DNA from: a virus
Strand: one strand, 5' to 3'
IMG/VR virus record: IMGVR_UViG_3300006793_000079
Span: 1-41,293 of that record
DNA: 41,293 nucleotides
Shown: positions 34,793-41,293 of the stretch, one piece after another
Layout of the letters: each line of letters begins with the position of its first letter
How positions within the stretch are numbered: the first letter of the stretch is position 1
Notes under the pieces: model-generated
Told to the model about the DNA's origin: nothing
Seen by the model: only the letters and a program-made list of their open reading frames with translations
The model's database searches: none
Translations under genes and position numbers: made by a program

Positions 34793-36322
34793 ATGGCATA
34801 TACAATAGACACATACAGCAATAGTAAAAGCTGGAAAATTGAAGATGGTACTATTGACCAAACAACTGATTTAAAGCTAGTTGGTAAAAACTATGCTGGC
34901 TACGGTGAAATACAAAACGAAAACTTTGTATTTTTACTAGAAAACTTTGCAGGGCAGGTTGAACCTCCACGTAAAGTTCAAGGTCAGATTTGGTTCGATA
35001 GTGGCAATTCTAAATTAAAATTTTACGATGGACTTAAATGGCGTACAACAGGCGGCGCAGAAGTTAGTTCATCAGTTCCAACAGGACTTAAACAAGGTGA
35101 TTTTTGGTGGGATACAGGTAACGAACAACTTTATACATACAATGGCGGAGACTTTGTACTTATTGGACCCCAGAGTGCAGGATCAGGTCAAACACAAATT
35201 GTAAGTCGTTCGGTACGTGATACAACAGGCGGAAGTAGAAATATTATTACAGCCGTTGTTGAAGATGAAACAATAATGGCATTTAGTTCACAAGATTTTA
35301 CTATTGATACTAGTGACGTTGATTCAAACATTACTGGCTTTGATAGAATTAGACCAGGATTAACCCTTAAAAACACAATTAATAGTTCAGGCGGTGTTAC
35401 ATCAGGCGCATTTAGGTTGTTTGGTACCGCATCTAACTCTGAAAAGTTAGGCGGCATACTTGCTACAGACTATGTACAAGCTAATAACCCGTCATTTACA
35501 GGACTTGCGCAGTTCCAAGAAGCAGGTTTACAAATTGGCGATAGTGGCGACTTTACAATTAAAGTTGAAAATGATATTAATGCTATTATTGAGAACGGTA
35601 ATGGTAATCAAATTATTATACGTGCTAAAGACTTATTCGGTAATATCTTAAACCCAGTTAGATTCTTCTATAATGCAGTAACTCCAGGGCTTGTTGGTAA
35701 TACACAAACAGTTGCGGCAACGACATTAGGTACAGCAGATTATAGATGGCCTAGTGTATTTGCATTAGACTATAAAGGTTTAGGCGAAGTAAGTAAAGGT
35801 ATTATGAAACCAGGTGCTAGTTATGACCCAGACCCGGTAACAGGCACAGTAGCAAATGGAGATTTGTTATTACCAAGTGAAGCTACAGCAGCAGCTACTG
35901 TTCCAATTAGAGATGTAAACGGAGATATTTTTGCTAGACGTTTCCAAGGTATTGCAACAGAAGCATGGTATGCTGACTTGGCAGAAATGTACACAACTGA
36001 TGAAGAATATCCAGTTGGAACATGTATGGCAGTGGGCGGAGATGCAGAAACAACAGCTGCAAAGGCAAGTACTATGTGTATTGGCGTTATATCTGCAGAA
36101 CCTGCTTATTTAATGAATAAAGGTTTAGAAGATGGGCAAGCTGTTGGTCTTAAAGGGCGTGTTCCTGTAAGAGTAAGTGGCCCAGTATCAAAAGGTATGG
36201 CAGTTTATGCATGGCAAGACGGCGTTGCATCAACTATACAAACCATAGGATTAGTAGGTATTGCATTAGAGTCAAGCACTGACGAGTCTGAAAAATTAAT
36301 TGAGTGCGTACTCAAAGTATAA
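34793..36322 (+). CDS. tail fibre protein 3 with a conserved C-terminal tip domain
   Basis: Third member of the fibre set, 509 residues. The shared N-module spans 1-125: IEDGTIDQTTDLKLVGKNYAGYG, ENFVFLLENFA, GQIWFDSGNSKLKFYDG, GDFWWDTGNEQLYTYNG and VLIGP. A short beta middle follows. From about residue 388 there is a distinct domain: WYADLAEMYTTDEEYPVGTC, then MCIGVISAEPAYLMN and GRVPVRVSGPVSKGM. This resembles the C-terminal domain of many marine phage fibre proteins. It is loosely reminiscent of Peptidase_G2-type self-cleaving fibre chaperone domains (YAEM...G..V..P), but I cannot identify the catalytic residues. Role: fibre tip or folding domain, by inference. Confidence 0.75.
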   Translation: MAYTIDTYSNSKSWKIEDGTIDQTTDLKLVGKNYAGYGEIQNENFVFLLENFAGQVEPPRKVQGQIWFDSGNSKLKFYDGLKWRTTGGAEVSSSVPTGLKQGDFWWDTGNEQLYTYNGGDFVLIGPQSAGSGQTQIVSRSVRDTTGGSRNIITAVVEDETIMAFSSQDFTIDTSDVDSNITGFDRIRPGLTLKNTINSSGGVTSGAFRLFGTASNSEKLGGILATDYVQANNPSFTGLAQFQEAGLQIGDSGDFTIKVENDINAIIENGNGNQIIIRAKDLFGNILNPVRFFYNAVTPGLVGNTQTVAATTLGTADYRWPSVFALDYKGLGEVSKGIMKPGASYDPDPVTGTVANGDLLLPSEATAAATVPIRDVNGDIFARRFQGIATEAWYADLAEMYTTDEEYPVGTCMAVGGDAETTAAKASTMCIGVISAEPAYLMNKGLEDGQAVGLKGRVPVRVSGPVSKGMAVYAWQDGVASTIQTIGLVGIALESSTDESEKLIECVLKV

Positions 36323-36325
36323 ATA
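36318..36325 (+). promoter_or_regulatory. late promoter, exact TATAAATA
   Basis: TATAAATA matches the T4 late consensus at all eight positions. It overlaps the stop codon of fibre gene 3 (TAA, 36320-36322) and lies 30 nt before the ATG at 36355. AAGGA at 36341-36345 is the ribosome binding site. This is the strongest of the five late promoters seen. Confidence 0.82.
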
Positions 36326-36337
36326 TATACGTATATA
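36324..36337. repeat. 14-bp perfect palindrome next to the late promoter
   Basis: TATATACGTATATA reads the same on both strands. It starts within the TATAAATA box and covers the expected start site of the late transcript. It may be an operator-like site, or simply an easily melted AT tract. Confidence 0.45.
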
Positions 36338-36354
36338 ACTAAGGACAATTTCGG

Positions 36355-37275
36355 ATGGCAGTAAACCAATACACACTTGTTACAGCAGCAAATTATAATA
36401 CATTGCAAAATAGAGTTTCTCGAATCCTTGGGGCTGGTAACGGACAAGAAGGATTTGGACAAACATTAAATAGTGCTCCTGTTGGTGCAGAAAGCATTGT
36501 TTATGCATCCGATATGAATCTACTTTTAGAAGATATTAATAGGATTAGTATACATCAAACAGGTAGTCCTAGTGACTTAAACCCTGTTACATCAAGTTCA
36601 AAAATACGAGCTAACGAAGACACACCTGCTGATAATAATGGATTTAACCAATATATTAGTGCAGTTGATATTTTAGAAGCTAATGGTAATGTAGTTGACG
36701 GTACTCAAGTTACACTTGAAACTCTTGCTTCGGATAGTAGATTTTCTCCTTGGAACGGACAACTTTCACATTCATTTACACTTACATTTGATGATGCAGA
36801 TCATAGAAGAAACTTTTTCAATGCAGGCGGACAAATATATATTAGTGCGCAATTAGAAACTGCTACTGGATCAAAAGCACTTGACTGGAAACAAATGTTA
36901 ACTAATATGGGTGTAATACAATTTAAAGCAAATACTACTTCAAAGACAGGCGTTGGCGGAACACTATTTCCAAACGGAGATGGTCCTTTTGGTAACTTTA
37001 GCCTAACAGCATCAAGTGTAACATTATTTGAAAGAACTGGGCAACAAGCATCATACTCAGAAAATAGATATTATATTTTTGCTAAAGAAGTAAGTACTCG
37101 AGCAATACAGTTTACAATACAGTTTCAGGATCAAGATTTGGGTGATCCAAACATTGACGAACAAGTAACTGGAACACTTGTAAGTAAAATACAACAAATT
37201 AGACCTACAGGAACTTTTGTATCTGTAGATTCTCCAAGTTATTCGGCGCAGTCAAGTTTAGAACTGGGAGCGTAA
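36355..37275 (+). CDS. virion structural protein A of a paralogous pair
   Basis: A 306-residue protein of a type found next to fibre genes in T4-like marine phages. It shares a full-length pattern with the next gene: an N-terminal helix ending VSRILGAGNGQEGFGQ (22-36), then DHRRNFFNAGGQI (about 148), a W-x-x-M-x-x-N-x-x-V-x-F segment, GNFSLTASS, then SENRYYIFAKE and IQFTIQFQDQDLGDPNIDE near the C-terminus. The even beta spacing suggests a beta-sandwich. The exact role (collar, whisker or fibre-associated) is not known to me. It has an exact late promoter, so late expression is well supported. Confidence 0.7.
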   Translation: MAVNQYTLVTAANYNTLQNRVSRILGAGNGQEGFGQTLNSAPVGAESIVYASDMNLLLEDINRISIHQTGSPSDLNPVTSSSKIRANEDTPADNNGFNQYISAVDILEANGNVVDGTQVTLETLASDSRFSPWNGQLSHSFTLTFDDADHRRNFFNAGGQIYISAQLETATGSKALDWKQMLTNMGVIQFKANTTSKTGVGGTLFPNGDGPFGNFSLTASSVTLFERTGQQASYSENRYYIFAKEVSTRAIQFTIQFQDQDLGDPNIDEQVTGTLVSKIQQIRPTGTFVSVDSPSYSAQSSLELGA

Positions 37276-37276
37276 T

Positions 37277-38308
37277 ATGGTAGCCGTAGCAGGTTTAATT
37301 CAAGATAGTGATTACAAAGATGCACTTGACAGAGTAAACGCAGTTCTCGGTAACGGAACTGGCCAAAGTGGATACGGTCAGGTAGTTAGTAGTTACGAAA
37401 ATCACAAAGATATAAGTGCAAATGACGAGTTAGTTGAAGCAGATATCTTAAACGATATAAAAGCCGACGCTAATAAATGTCGCCAACATCAAACTAGTGC
37501 AAATGTAATTTCATCTACATGGGCAACCGGTAATATAATTGGTGCGAACGCTAGTGGTTCATCTGCAGATAGTCTTACACAAAGCTCTAAAGGTTTTAAT
37601 GATGTATTGTCTGCTATTACTACTATTGAAAATAATGCTGAAGATGTTGACGAATTTACAGTTACAAATAATAGAACATTATGTAGTAGCACACGAACAT
37701 CAGCCTGGGGAGGCGATGGCGATCCAGATGATAATATCTTTACTGAATTAGATGTGACATTCGACGGCGGGTATGCTACAACAAATAGTAGTGGTAGCAC
37801 TACAGCTTCGGGATCAGATCACCGTAGGCATTTTTTTAATAGTGGCGGCGATCTAAGATTTACATTTTCCAGTGGTAGTAATACTGCTAAAGACCAAAAT
37901 TGGGCTTCGATGTTTAATAATGTTCAAGTAGTTTTTGGTAAAAACGCTACTACTACTAATAGCGGACAAGCTAGAGACGGTAGCACTGACGTAAACGGAG
38001 GCGGTATTGATACTGCATTTGGTAATTATCAGCTTACTACAAGTTATAATCTTATATTTAGAAAATATGGGTCTGGTGTGTACGATGAAAACTATTATCA
38101 AATACGTGCAAAGCGTATTGGTCAAAATGTTATACGTTTTAGAATAGACTTTAATGACGTAAACGAAGGCCAGCCAAACTTTGACGAACGTGTAAACACC
38201 GGGTCGCAAGAACAATCGGCAGGTATACACATGAAACGTGCAACAGGCACAAATGTTGAAGTTTCAGCACCAACTGGCAGCGAAGCTGTTTCCTTCCAAG
38301 ATACCTAA
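37277..38308 (+). CDS. virion structural protein B of a paralogous pair
   Basis: A 343-residue paralogue of the preceding protein, starting 1 base after its stop, with GGGAG as ribosome binding site. Matching blocks are VNAVLGNGTGQSGYGQ (N-terminal), DHRRHFFNSGGDLRF (about 181), NWASMFNNVQVVFG, GNYQLTTSYNLIF, DENYYQIRAKR and IRFRIDFNDVNEGQPNFDE. The extra ~40 residues are mainly Ser/Thr/Gly/Asn/Asp-rich loops (about 84-100, 142-180 and 225-240), which suggests surface-exposed variation on the same fold. Tandem duplication followed by divergence is inferred. It is the last gene of the late block, because a sigma-70-type promoter follows. Confidence 0.7.
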   Translation: MVAVAGLIQDSDYKDALDRVNAVLGNGTGQSGYGQVVSSYENHKDISANDELVEADILNDIKADANKCRQHQTSANVISSTWATGNIIGANASGSSADSLTQSSKGFNDVLSAITTIENNAEDVDEFTVTNNRTLCSSTRTSAWGGDGDPDDNIFTELDVTFDGGYATTNSSGSTTASGSDHRRHFFNSGGDLRFTFSSGSNTAKDQNWASMFNNVQVVFGKNATTTNSGQARDGSTDVNGGGIDTAFGNYQLTTSYNLIFRKYGSGVYDENYYQIRAKRIGQNVIRFRIDFNDVNEGQPNFDERVNTGSQEQSAGIHMKRATGTNVEVSAPTGSEAVSFQDT

Positions 38309-38317
38309 ATTCACCTC

Positions 38318-38346
38318 TTGACAAAATCATTCTAAGAGTATATAAT
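38318..38346 (+). promoter_or_regulatory. sigma-70-type promoter starting the right-arm operon
   Basis: TTGACA (38318-38323), a 17-bp spacer and TATAAT (38341-38346): a perfect consensus. The expected start is near 38353, and TAGGAG at 38361-38366 precedes the ATG at 38374. It shares TTGACAAAAT and AGAGTATAT with the gp55 promoter. The 65-bp gap has no TAAATA late box and no convincing terminator hairpin. An AGTATACT palindrome lies at 38351-38358, around the start site. Confidence 0.87.
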
Positions 38347-38373
38347 TAATAGTATACTTCTAGGAGAATCTGT

Positions 38374-38721
38374 ATGGACGAGCGTCTTGAAAAAGCATTA
38401 GAGTTTTCTAATTACATGACAACGCTGAATAATCAACGAAGGATTATTAAAGAGCAGTTTTTGGAAAATTGTGTACATTATATTAACGGTGGAAAATTCT
38501 CAGTTAATCGAGAGCTAATAACATTCTGTCAAACACTACGACATAATCACCAAGATGATGCAATTGTTATTGACGATAACGAAACACCAATTAAAATAGA
38601 TGATTTACAAACTTTTCTAGATGAAATTTTAAATATCTATTTTACTTCTTCGTATGAATACTTAGACAAATATAATGAAATTAAATCAAATAGATCAGTA
38701 GAAGGGTTAATTGATTTATGA
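38374..38721 (+). CDS. conserved phage protein of unknown function (115 aa)
   Basis: First gene after the sigma-70-type promoter. The 115 residues begin MDERLEKALEFSNYMTTLNN and look mostly helical at both ends, with a short beta stretch (AIVIDDNETPIKI, about 63-75) in the middle. Cys32 is its only well-placed candidate functional residue and no catalytic motif is visible. I recognise the overall pattern (helix, 'YINGGKF', 'DDNETPI', 'FLDEIL..Y') as common among T4-like marine phages, always without a known function. The stop overlaps the next start by 4 nt (ATGA), so it is coupled to the glycosyltransferase-like gene. Confidence 0.65.
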   Translation: MDERLEKALEFSNYMTTLNNQRRIIKEQFLENCVHYINGGKFSVNRELITFCQTLRHNHQDDAIVIDDNETPIKIDDLQTFLDEILNIYFTSSYEYLDKYNEIKSNRSVEGLIDL

Positions 38722-39572
38722 GCAAAGGTGTAGTACTTTTTGCACAAAATAACCATACAATTGACTATGTAAAGCAGGCTCTTTTTTGTGCAAAGAAAAT
38801 AAAGAAACATCTAAAACTATCTGTTGCTATTGCTACAGACAATGTCGAGTATCTTGAAACTACGTATCCGTTTTATAAAAAGTATATAGACCACGTTATT
38901 CCCTTAGAATGGAAAGAATGTACACAAAAAAGAACATTTAGTGACGGCACTATGAGTACTCGTGATTTAGAATGGAGAAATCACGATAGGAGTACTATAT
39001 ATGATATAACTCCGTATGATGAAACATTAGTAATGGATACTGATTTTATAGTTGGTAATAATTTATTACTAAACGCATTTACTACTAATGACGACTTTTT
39101 AATTTGTAGAGATGTTACTGATGTTAACCCTGAACGTGCAGAAAGTTTTAATAAAATAAGTGACCGAAGTGTTGATATGTATTGGGCTACTTTGTTTTAT
39201 TTTAAAAAAAGCAAACGCACAGAAATATTTTTTAATTTAATTGAACATATTAAAGAAAACTGGACATATTATAGACTGGTGTATCAAATACCTAATATAA
39301 CATACCGCAATGATTTTAGTTTTAGTATTGCAATACATATATTAAACGGCAATCAAAAAACAAACTGGCCTAAAGCAATGCCTGGAAAACTTTGGTTTAC
39401 TACAGACAATGATGTACTAATAAATATGGATGACGAAAAATATACGTTTTTATTAGATAAGAAGGACTGGCGCGGACATTATACGCTATCTAGTATTAAA
39501 AATACTAACATTCACATCATTAATAAATTCAGTCTAGATAGAGCAATAAGCGAGGAATTTATCAATGAGTAG
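38718..39572 (+). CDS. glycosyltransferase-like protein, GT-A fold with DxD
   Basis: A 284-residue protein with the outline of a GT-A glycosyltransferase: N-terminal strand GVVLFAQNN (4-12), SVAIATDN (35-42), then PYDETLVMDTDFIV (99-112) with D107-T-D109 in the place of the metal- and nucleotide-sugar-binding DxD motif. A later 'WATLFYFKKS' segment (about 155-164) fits the acceptor side. Likely substrates would be a nucleotide sugar and either phage DNA bases, a virion protein or a host surface sugar. The sequence does not decide between them. It is paralogous to the next gene (8-nt overlap). The sigma-70-type promoter suggests expression before the virion genes. Family assignment is by motif and not certain. 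Confidence 0.65.
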   Translation: MSKGVVLFAQNNHTIDYVKQALFCAKKIKKHLKLSVAIATDNVEYLETTYPFYKKYIDHVIPLEWKECTQKRTFSDGTMSTRDLEWRNHDRSTIYDITPYDETLVMDTDFIVGNNLLLNAFTTNDDFLICRDVTDVNPERAESFNKISDRSVDMYWATLFYFKKSKRTEIFFNLIEHIKENWTYYRLVYQIPNITYRNDFSFSIAIHILNGNQKTNWPKAMPGKLWFTTDNDVLINMDDEKYTFLLDKKDWRGHYTLSSIKNTNIHIINKFSLDRAISEEFINE

Positions 39573-40404
39573 AGGCTTTTGTTTACTTGCACAAAATAAT
39601 GATACAACAGATTATGTACGTCAAGCATATGCACTTGCTGTAAGTTTACACAAACATAATGTAGGACAAAAAATTAGTCTAATAACCAATGACGATGTTC
39701 CGGCTGAGTGGCAAAGTGTTTTTGACCAAATCATTACTATTCCTTGGACTGATCAAGCAGATGAGTCTAAATGGAAAATTGAAAACAGGTGGAAAGTATA
39801 TCACGCTAGTCCTTATGACGAAACTATTGTTGTCGAGGCTGACATGCTGTTTACATCAGATATAACACATTGGTGGAAAGAATTAGAAAAATATGATTTA
39901 TTCTTTACAAGTAATGTAAAAACATATCGAGACGAAGTTGTAACTAGCAGATTTTATAGAAAAACATTTGACGCAAACGAATTACCTAACTTATATAGTG
40001 CATTGCATTATTTTAGAAAAGGCGATGTTGCAAAACAGTTTTATGTATTACTTGAAATAATAATAGCTAATTGGGAGTTATTCTACAGTAAGTACGCAAG
40101 AGAACGTTATCAAAAATGGTGTAGTGTTGATTTGTGCGCTGCTATTGCTAGTAAGATACTAGGTAACGAAAAAGAAATTACAAACACAAATAGCTGTGTT
40201 ACCTTTACTCATATGAAACCTCAAATACAAAATTGGGAAATTGCTCCAGATAAATGGACTAGTGTTTTAGGAAAATACTACCGGAATGATGATAAACTTA
40301 TGCTCGGCAACTTTTTACAATCAGGAATGTTGCATTATGTTGAATCAGAATTTTTGTCAGACGAGATGCTAGGGAGAATTGAAAATGCAACAAACGTATC
40401 TTAA
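39565..40404 (+). CDS. glycosyltransferase-like paralogue, EAD in place of DxD
   Basis: A 279-residue paralogue of the preceding protein: GFCLLAQNN (4-12) matches GVVLFAQNN, KISLITND (36-43) matches SVAIATDN, and PYDETIVVEADMLF (83-96) matches PYDETLVMDTDFIV. The motif reads E91-A-D93, so the first acidic residue is conservatively changed. Further segments are ALHYFRKGDVAKQFY (about 145-159) and SVDLCAAIASK. I recall similar proteins in T4-like marine phages near structural genes, usually labelled unknown or glycosyltransferase-like. Activity is plausible because EAD can still bind metal, but it is unproven. It overlaps the upstream gene by 8 nt and the downstream gene by 20 nt. Confidence 0.62.
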   Translation: MSRGFCLLAQNNDTTDYVRQAYALAVSLHKHNVGQKISLITNDDVPAEWQSVFDQIITIPWTDQADESKWKIENRWKVYHASPYDETIVVEADMLFTSDITHWWKELEKYDLFFTSNVKTYRDEVVTSRFYRKTFDANELPNLYSALHYFRKGDVAKQFYVLLEIIIANWELFYSKYARERYQKWCSVDLCAAIASKILGNEKEITNTNSCVTFTHMKPQIQNWEIAPDKWTSVLGKYYRNDDKLMLGNFLQSGMLHYVESEFLSDEMLGRIENATNVS

Positions 40405-40957
40405 TTTTCAAGAAGACGGTAAAATAATAAAAATATCTAATGTAATAGACGAATCGTCTCCGTACATCATAGTTGATAAGTCTTGGGCATATGATTTTGC
40501 AGATTGTAAAAAAAGTATGGACGATTATATTGTTGTGCCTAGTGATACTGCCGAATCCATGTTTGAAATAAAATTTAAACATTCGTCAATATTAGAAAAT
40601 TTTAACGTAGACGATAGTATACATCAAATAACAAAGAAACATACAACAACAAAGTTATTATTTGCTATTATACAAGATACTAAACTTGGTATATGGAAAA
40701 TAAAAATATCAGACGATTTAAAATATTTACTAAACAGCACAACTTTTTATAAAGATAAAAAGCACCATTTGTTTGTAACACAAGAAAATGATCCTAATTT
40801 TTTATTAGATACGCTAGTAGTTGATTTTGGAGAGTTACTTAGTGGGCAAACATATTTAATAGAAAACGCAAATAAAGAAGTTGCTCAAACCCCTAATGTG
40901 AGTGTATACTGTGGTAAAGCGTTTGAAAATTATAAACACATTGTGGAAAGTTATTAA
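40385..40957 (+). CDS. hypothetical protein in the glycosyltransferase operon (190 aa)
   Basis: I do not recognise this protein. The ATG at 40385 is preferred because GGAG lies 8 nt upstream. A TTG at 40379 is in frame but only 2 nt from the same GGAG. The coding start lies within the last 20 nt of the glycosyltransferase-like gene, and the stop overlaps the next ATG by one base. The sequence is beta-rich with alternating charged and hydrophobic residues (IIKISNVIDESSPYIIVD, KLLFAIIQDTKLGIWKIKIS). There are no membrane segments or signal peptide. The compact operon position suggests it works with the sugar-modifying enzymes or their target. Confidence 0.6.
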   Translation: MQQTYLNFQEDGKIIKISNVIDESSPYIIVDKSWAYDFADCKKSMDDYIVVPSDTAESMFEIKFKHSSILENFNVDDSIHQITKKHTTTKLLFAIIQDTKLGIWKIKISDDLKYLLNSTTFYKDKKHHLFVTQENDPNFLLDTLVVDFGELLSGQTYLIENANKEVAQTPNVSVYCGKAFENYKHIVESY

Positions 40958-41293
40958 TGACAAAAATTAAAGTAGTTGATCAAGATATTATTTTCTTATC
41001 ATATGACGAACCTAACGCTGAAAAGAACTATGCAGACTTGTGTAGCAAAATACCTTGGGCTAAACGTGTACATGGGGTAGAAGGTTCTGACGCCGCACAC
41101 AAAGCCTGTGCTGACATAAGTGAAACTGAATATTTTGTTACTGTAGATGCAGATAATATTATTGACCCAGAGTTTTTAAATCAAGTAGTTGATTATGAAG
41201 CATTAGGACTATCAGCAGAGCATGTGTTTAGTTGGTGTGGTAAATTGCATGTCAACGGACTAATGTACGGCAACGGCGGATTAAAAATGTGGA
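40957..41293 (+). CDS. glycosyltransferase-like protein, N-terminal part only
   Basis: The frame opens at ATG 40957 (TAATG with the previous gene) and is still open at the window end, giving 112 residues. It starts MTKIKVVDQDIIFLSYDEPN and continues with AEKNYADLCSKIPWAKRVHG, GSDAAHKAC and then EYFVTVDADNIIDPEFL. D64-A-D66-N in this setting is the DxD-type motif of GT-A (GT2-like) enzymes, and the 'LSYDEPN...NY..L' start with 'VDADN' is one I associate with glycosyltransferase-like genes of T4-like marine phages. It is not obviously paralogous to the two upstream GT-like proteins, so the operon seems to hold two GT types. Confidence 0.65.
   Translation, partial: MTKIKVVDQDIIFLSYDEPNAEKNYADLCSKIPWAKRVHGVEGSDAAHKACADISETEYFVTVDADNIIDPEFLNQVVDYEALGLSAEHVFSWCGKLHVNGLMYGNGGLKMW

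Noticed and set aside
37853-38230. 125-residue minus-strand frame within structural gene B
   Set aside because: Antisense to a paralogue-supported coding region, and no start signals.
40379-40384. TTG start at 40379 for the 190-residue gene
   Set aside because: Only 2 nt from the GGAG ribosome binding site; the ATG at 40385 has a normal 8-nt spacing.
1-41293. tRNA genes, CRISPR arrays, insertion sequences or attachment sites
   Set aside because: No gap between genes exceeds about 80 bp, no spaced direct repeats or transposase frames were seen, and no cloverleaf pattern was recognised in the gaps.

Overview
The window is a piece of an AT-rich (roughly one third G+C by eye) genome of a T4-superfamily marine myovirus. 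The gene set and order fit the T4-like phages of marine bacteria: late sigma gp55, the gp47/gp46 recombination nuclease, then the baseplate genes gp53, hub, gp5, gp25 and gp6. The absence of a lysozyme domain in gp5, the very large protein in the gp7 position and the string of modular fibre proteins point to a cyanophage or pelagiphage (SAR11 phage) relative. The low G+C and lack of any photosynthesis gene here make a SAR11-type host my preferred guess. This is an inference. No bacterial chromosomal, IS, CRISPR, tRNA or rRNA sequence is visible, and no gap between genes exceeds about 80 bp.

Left arm (1-4944, minus strand): gp55 is followed by a tightly overlapping operon of gp47, gp46, a short hydroxymethylbilane synthase (hemC, an auxiliary metabolic gene), a 66-residue unknown and a GIY-YIG nuclease-like gene cut by the window edge. 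Two textbook sigma-70-type promoters (TTGACA, 17-bp spacer, TATAAT) drive gp55 and gp47 onward.

Middle (5023-38308, plus strand): the virion module. It holds a tail-tube-cap candidate, gp53, a gp27-like hub candidate, gp5, gp25 and gp6. Then comes a single 15.8-kb gene for a 5278-residue protein in the gp7 position, a gp8-position wedge-like protein, three fibre proteins built on the same N-terminal module, and a pair of paralogous structural proteins. At least five T4-like late promoters ([N][A/C]TAAATA) lie just upstream of gene blocks. The first abuts the gp55 promoter, so the late sigma gene and one of its likely targets share one 78-bp divergent control region.

Right arm (38374-41293, plus strand): a third perfect TTGACA-N17-TATAAT promoter starts a new overlapping operon. 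It encodes a 115-residue unknown, two paralogous GT-A-like glycosyltransferase-type proteins, an unknown and a further glycosyltransferase-like gene that runs off the window. The likely programme is host-type polymerase first on the gp55, gp47-hemC and glycosyltransferase operons, then gp55-directed transcription of the virion genes.

The items most worth attention are the giant multi-module gp7-position protein, the truncated HemC with a substituted active-site arginine, and the clear early/late promoter architecture.
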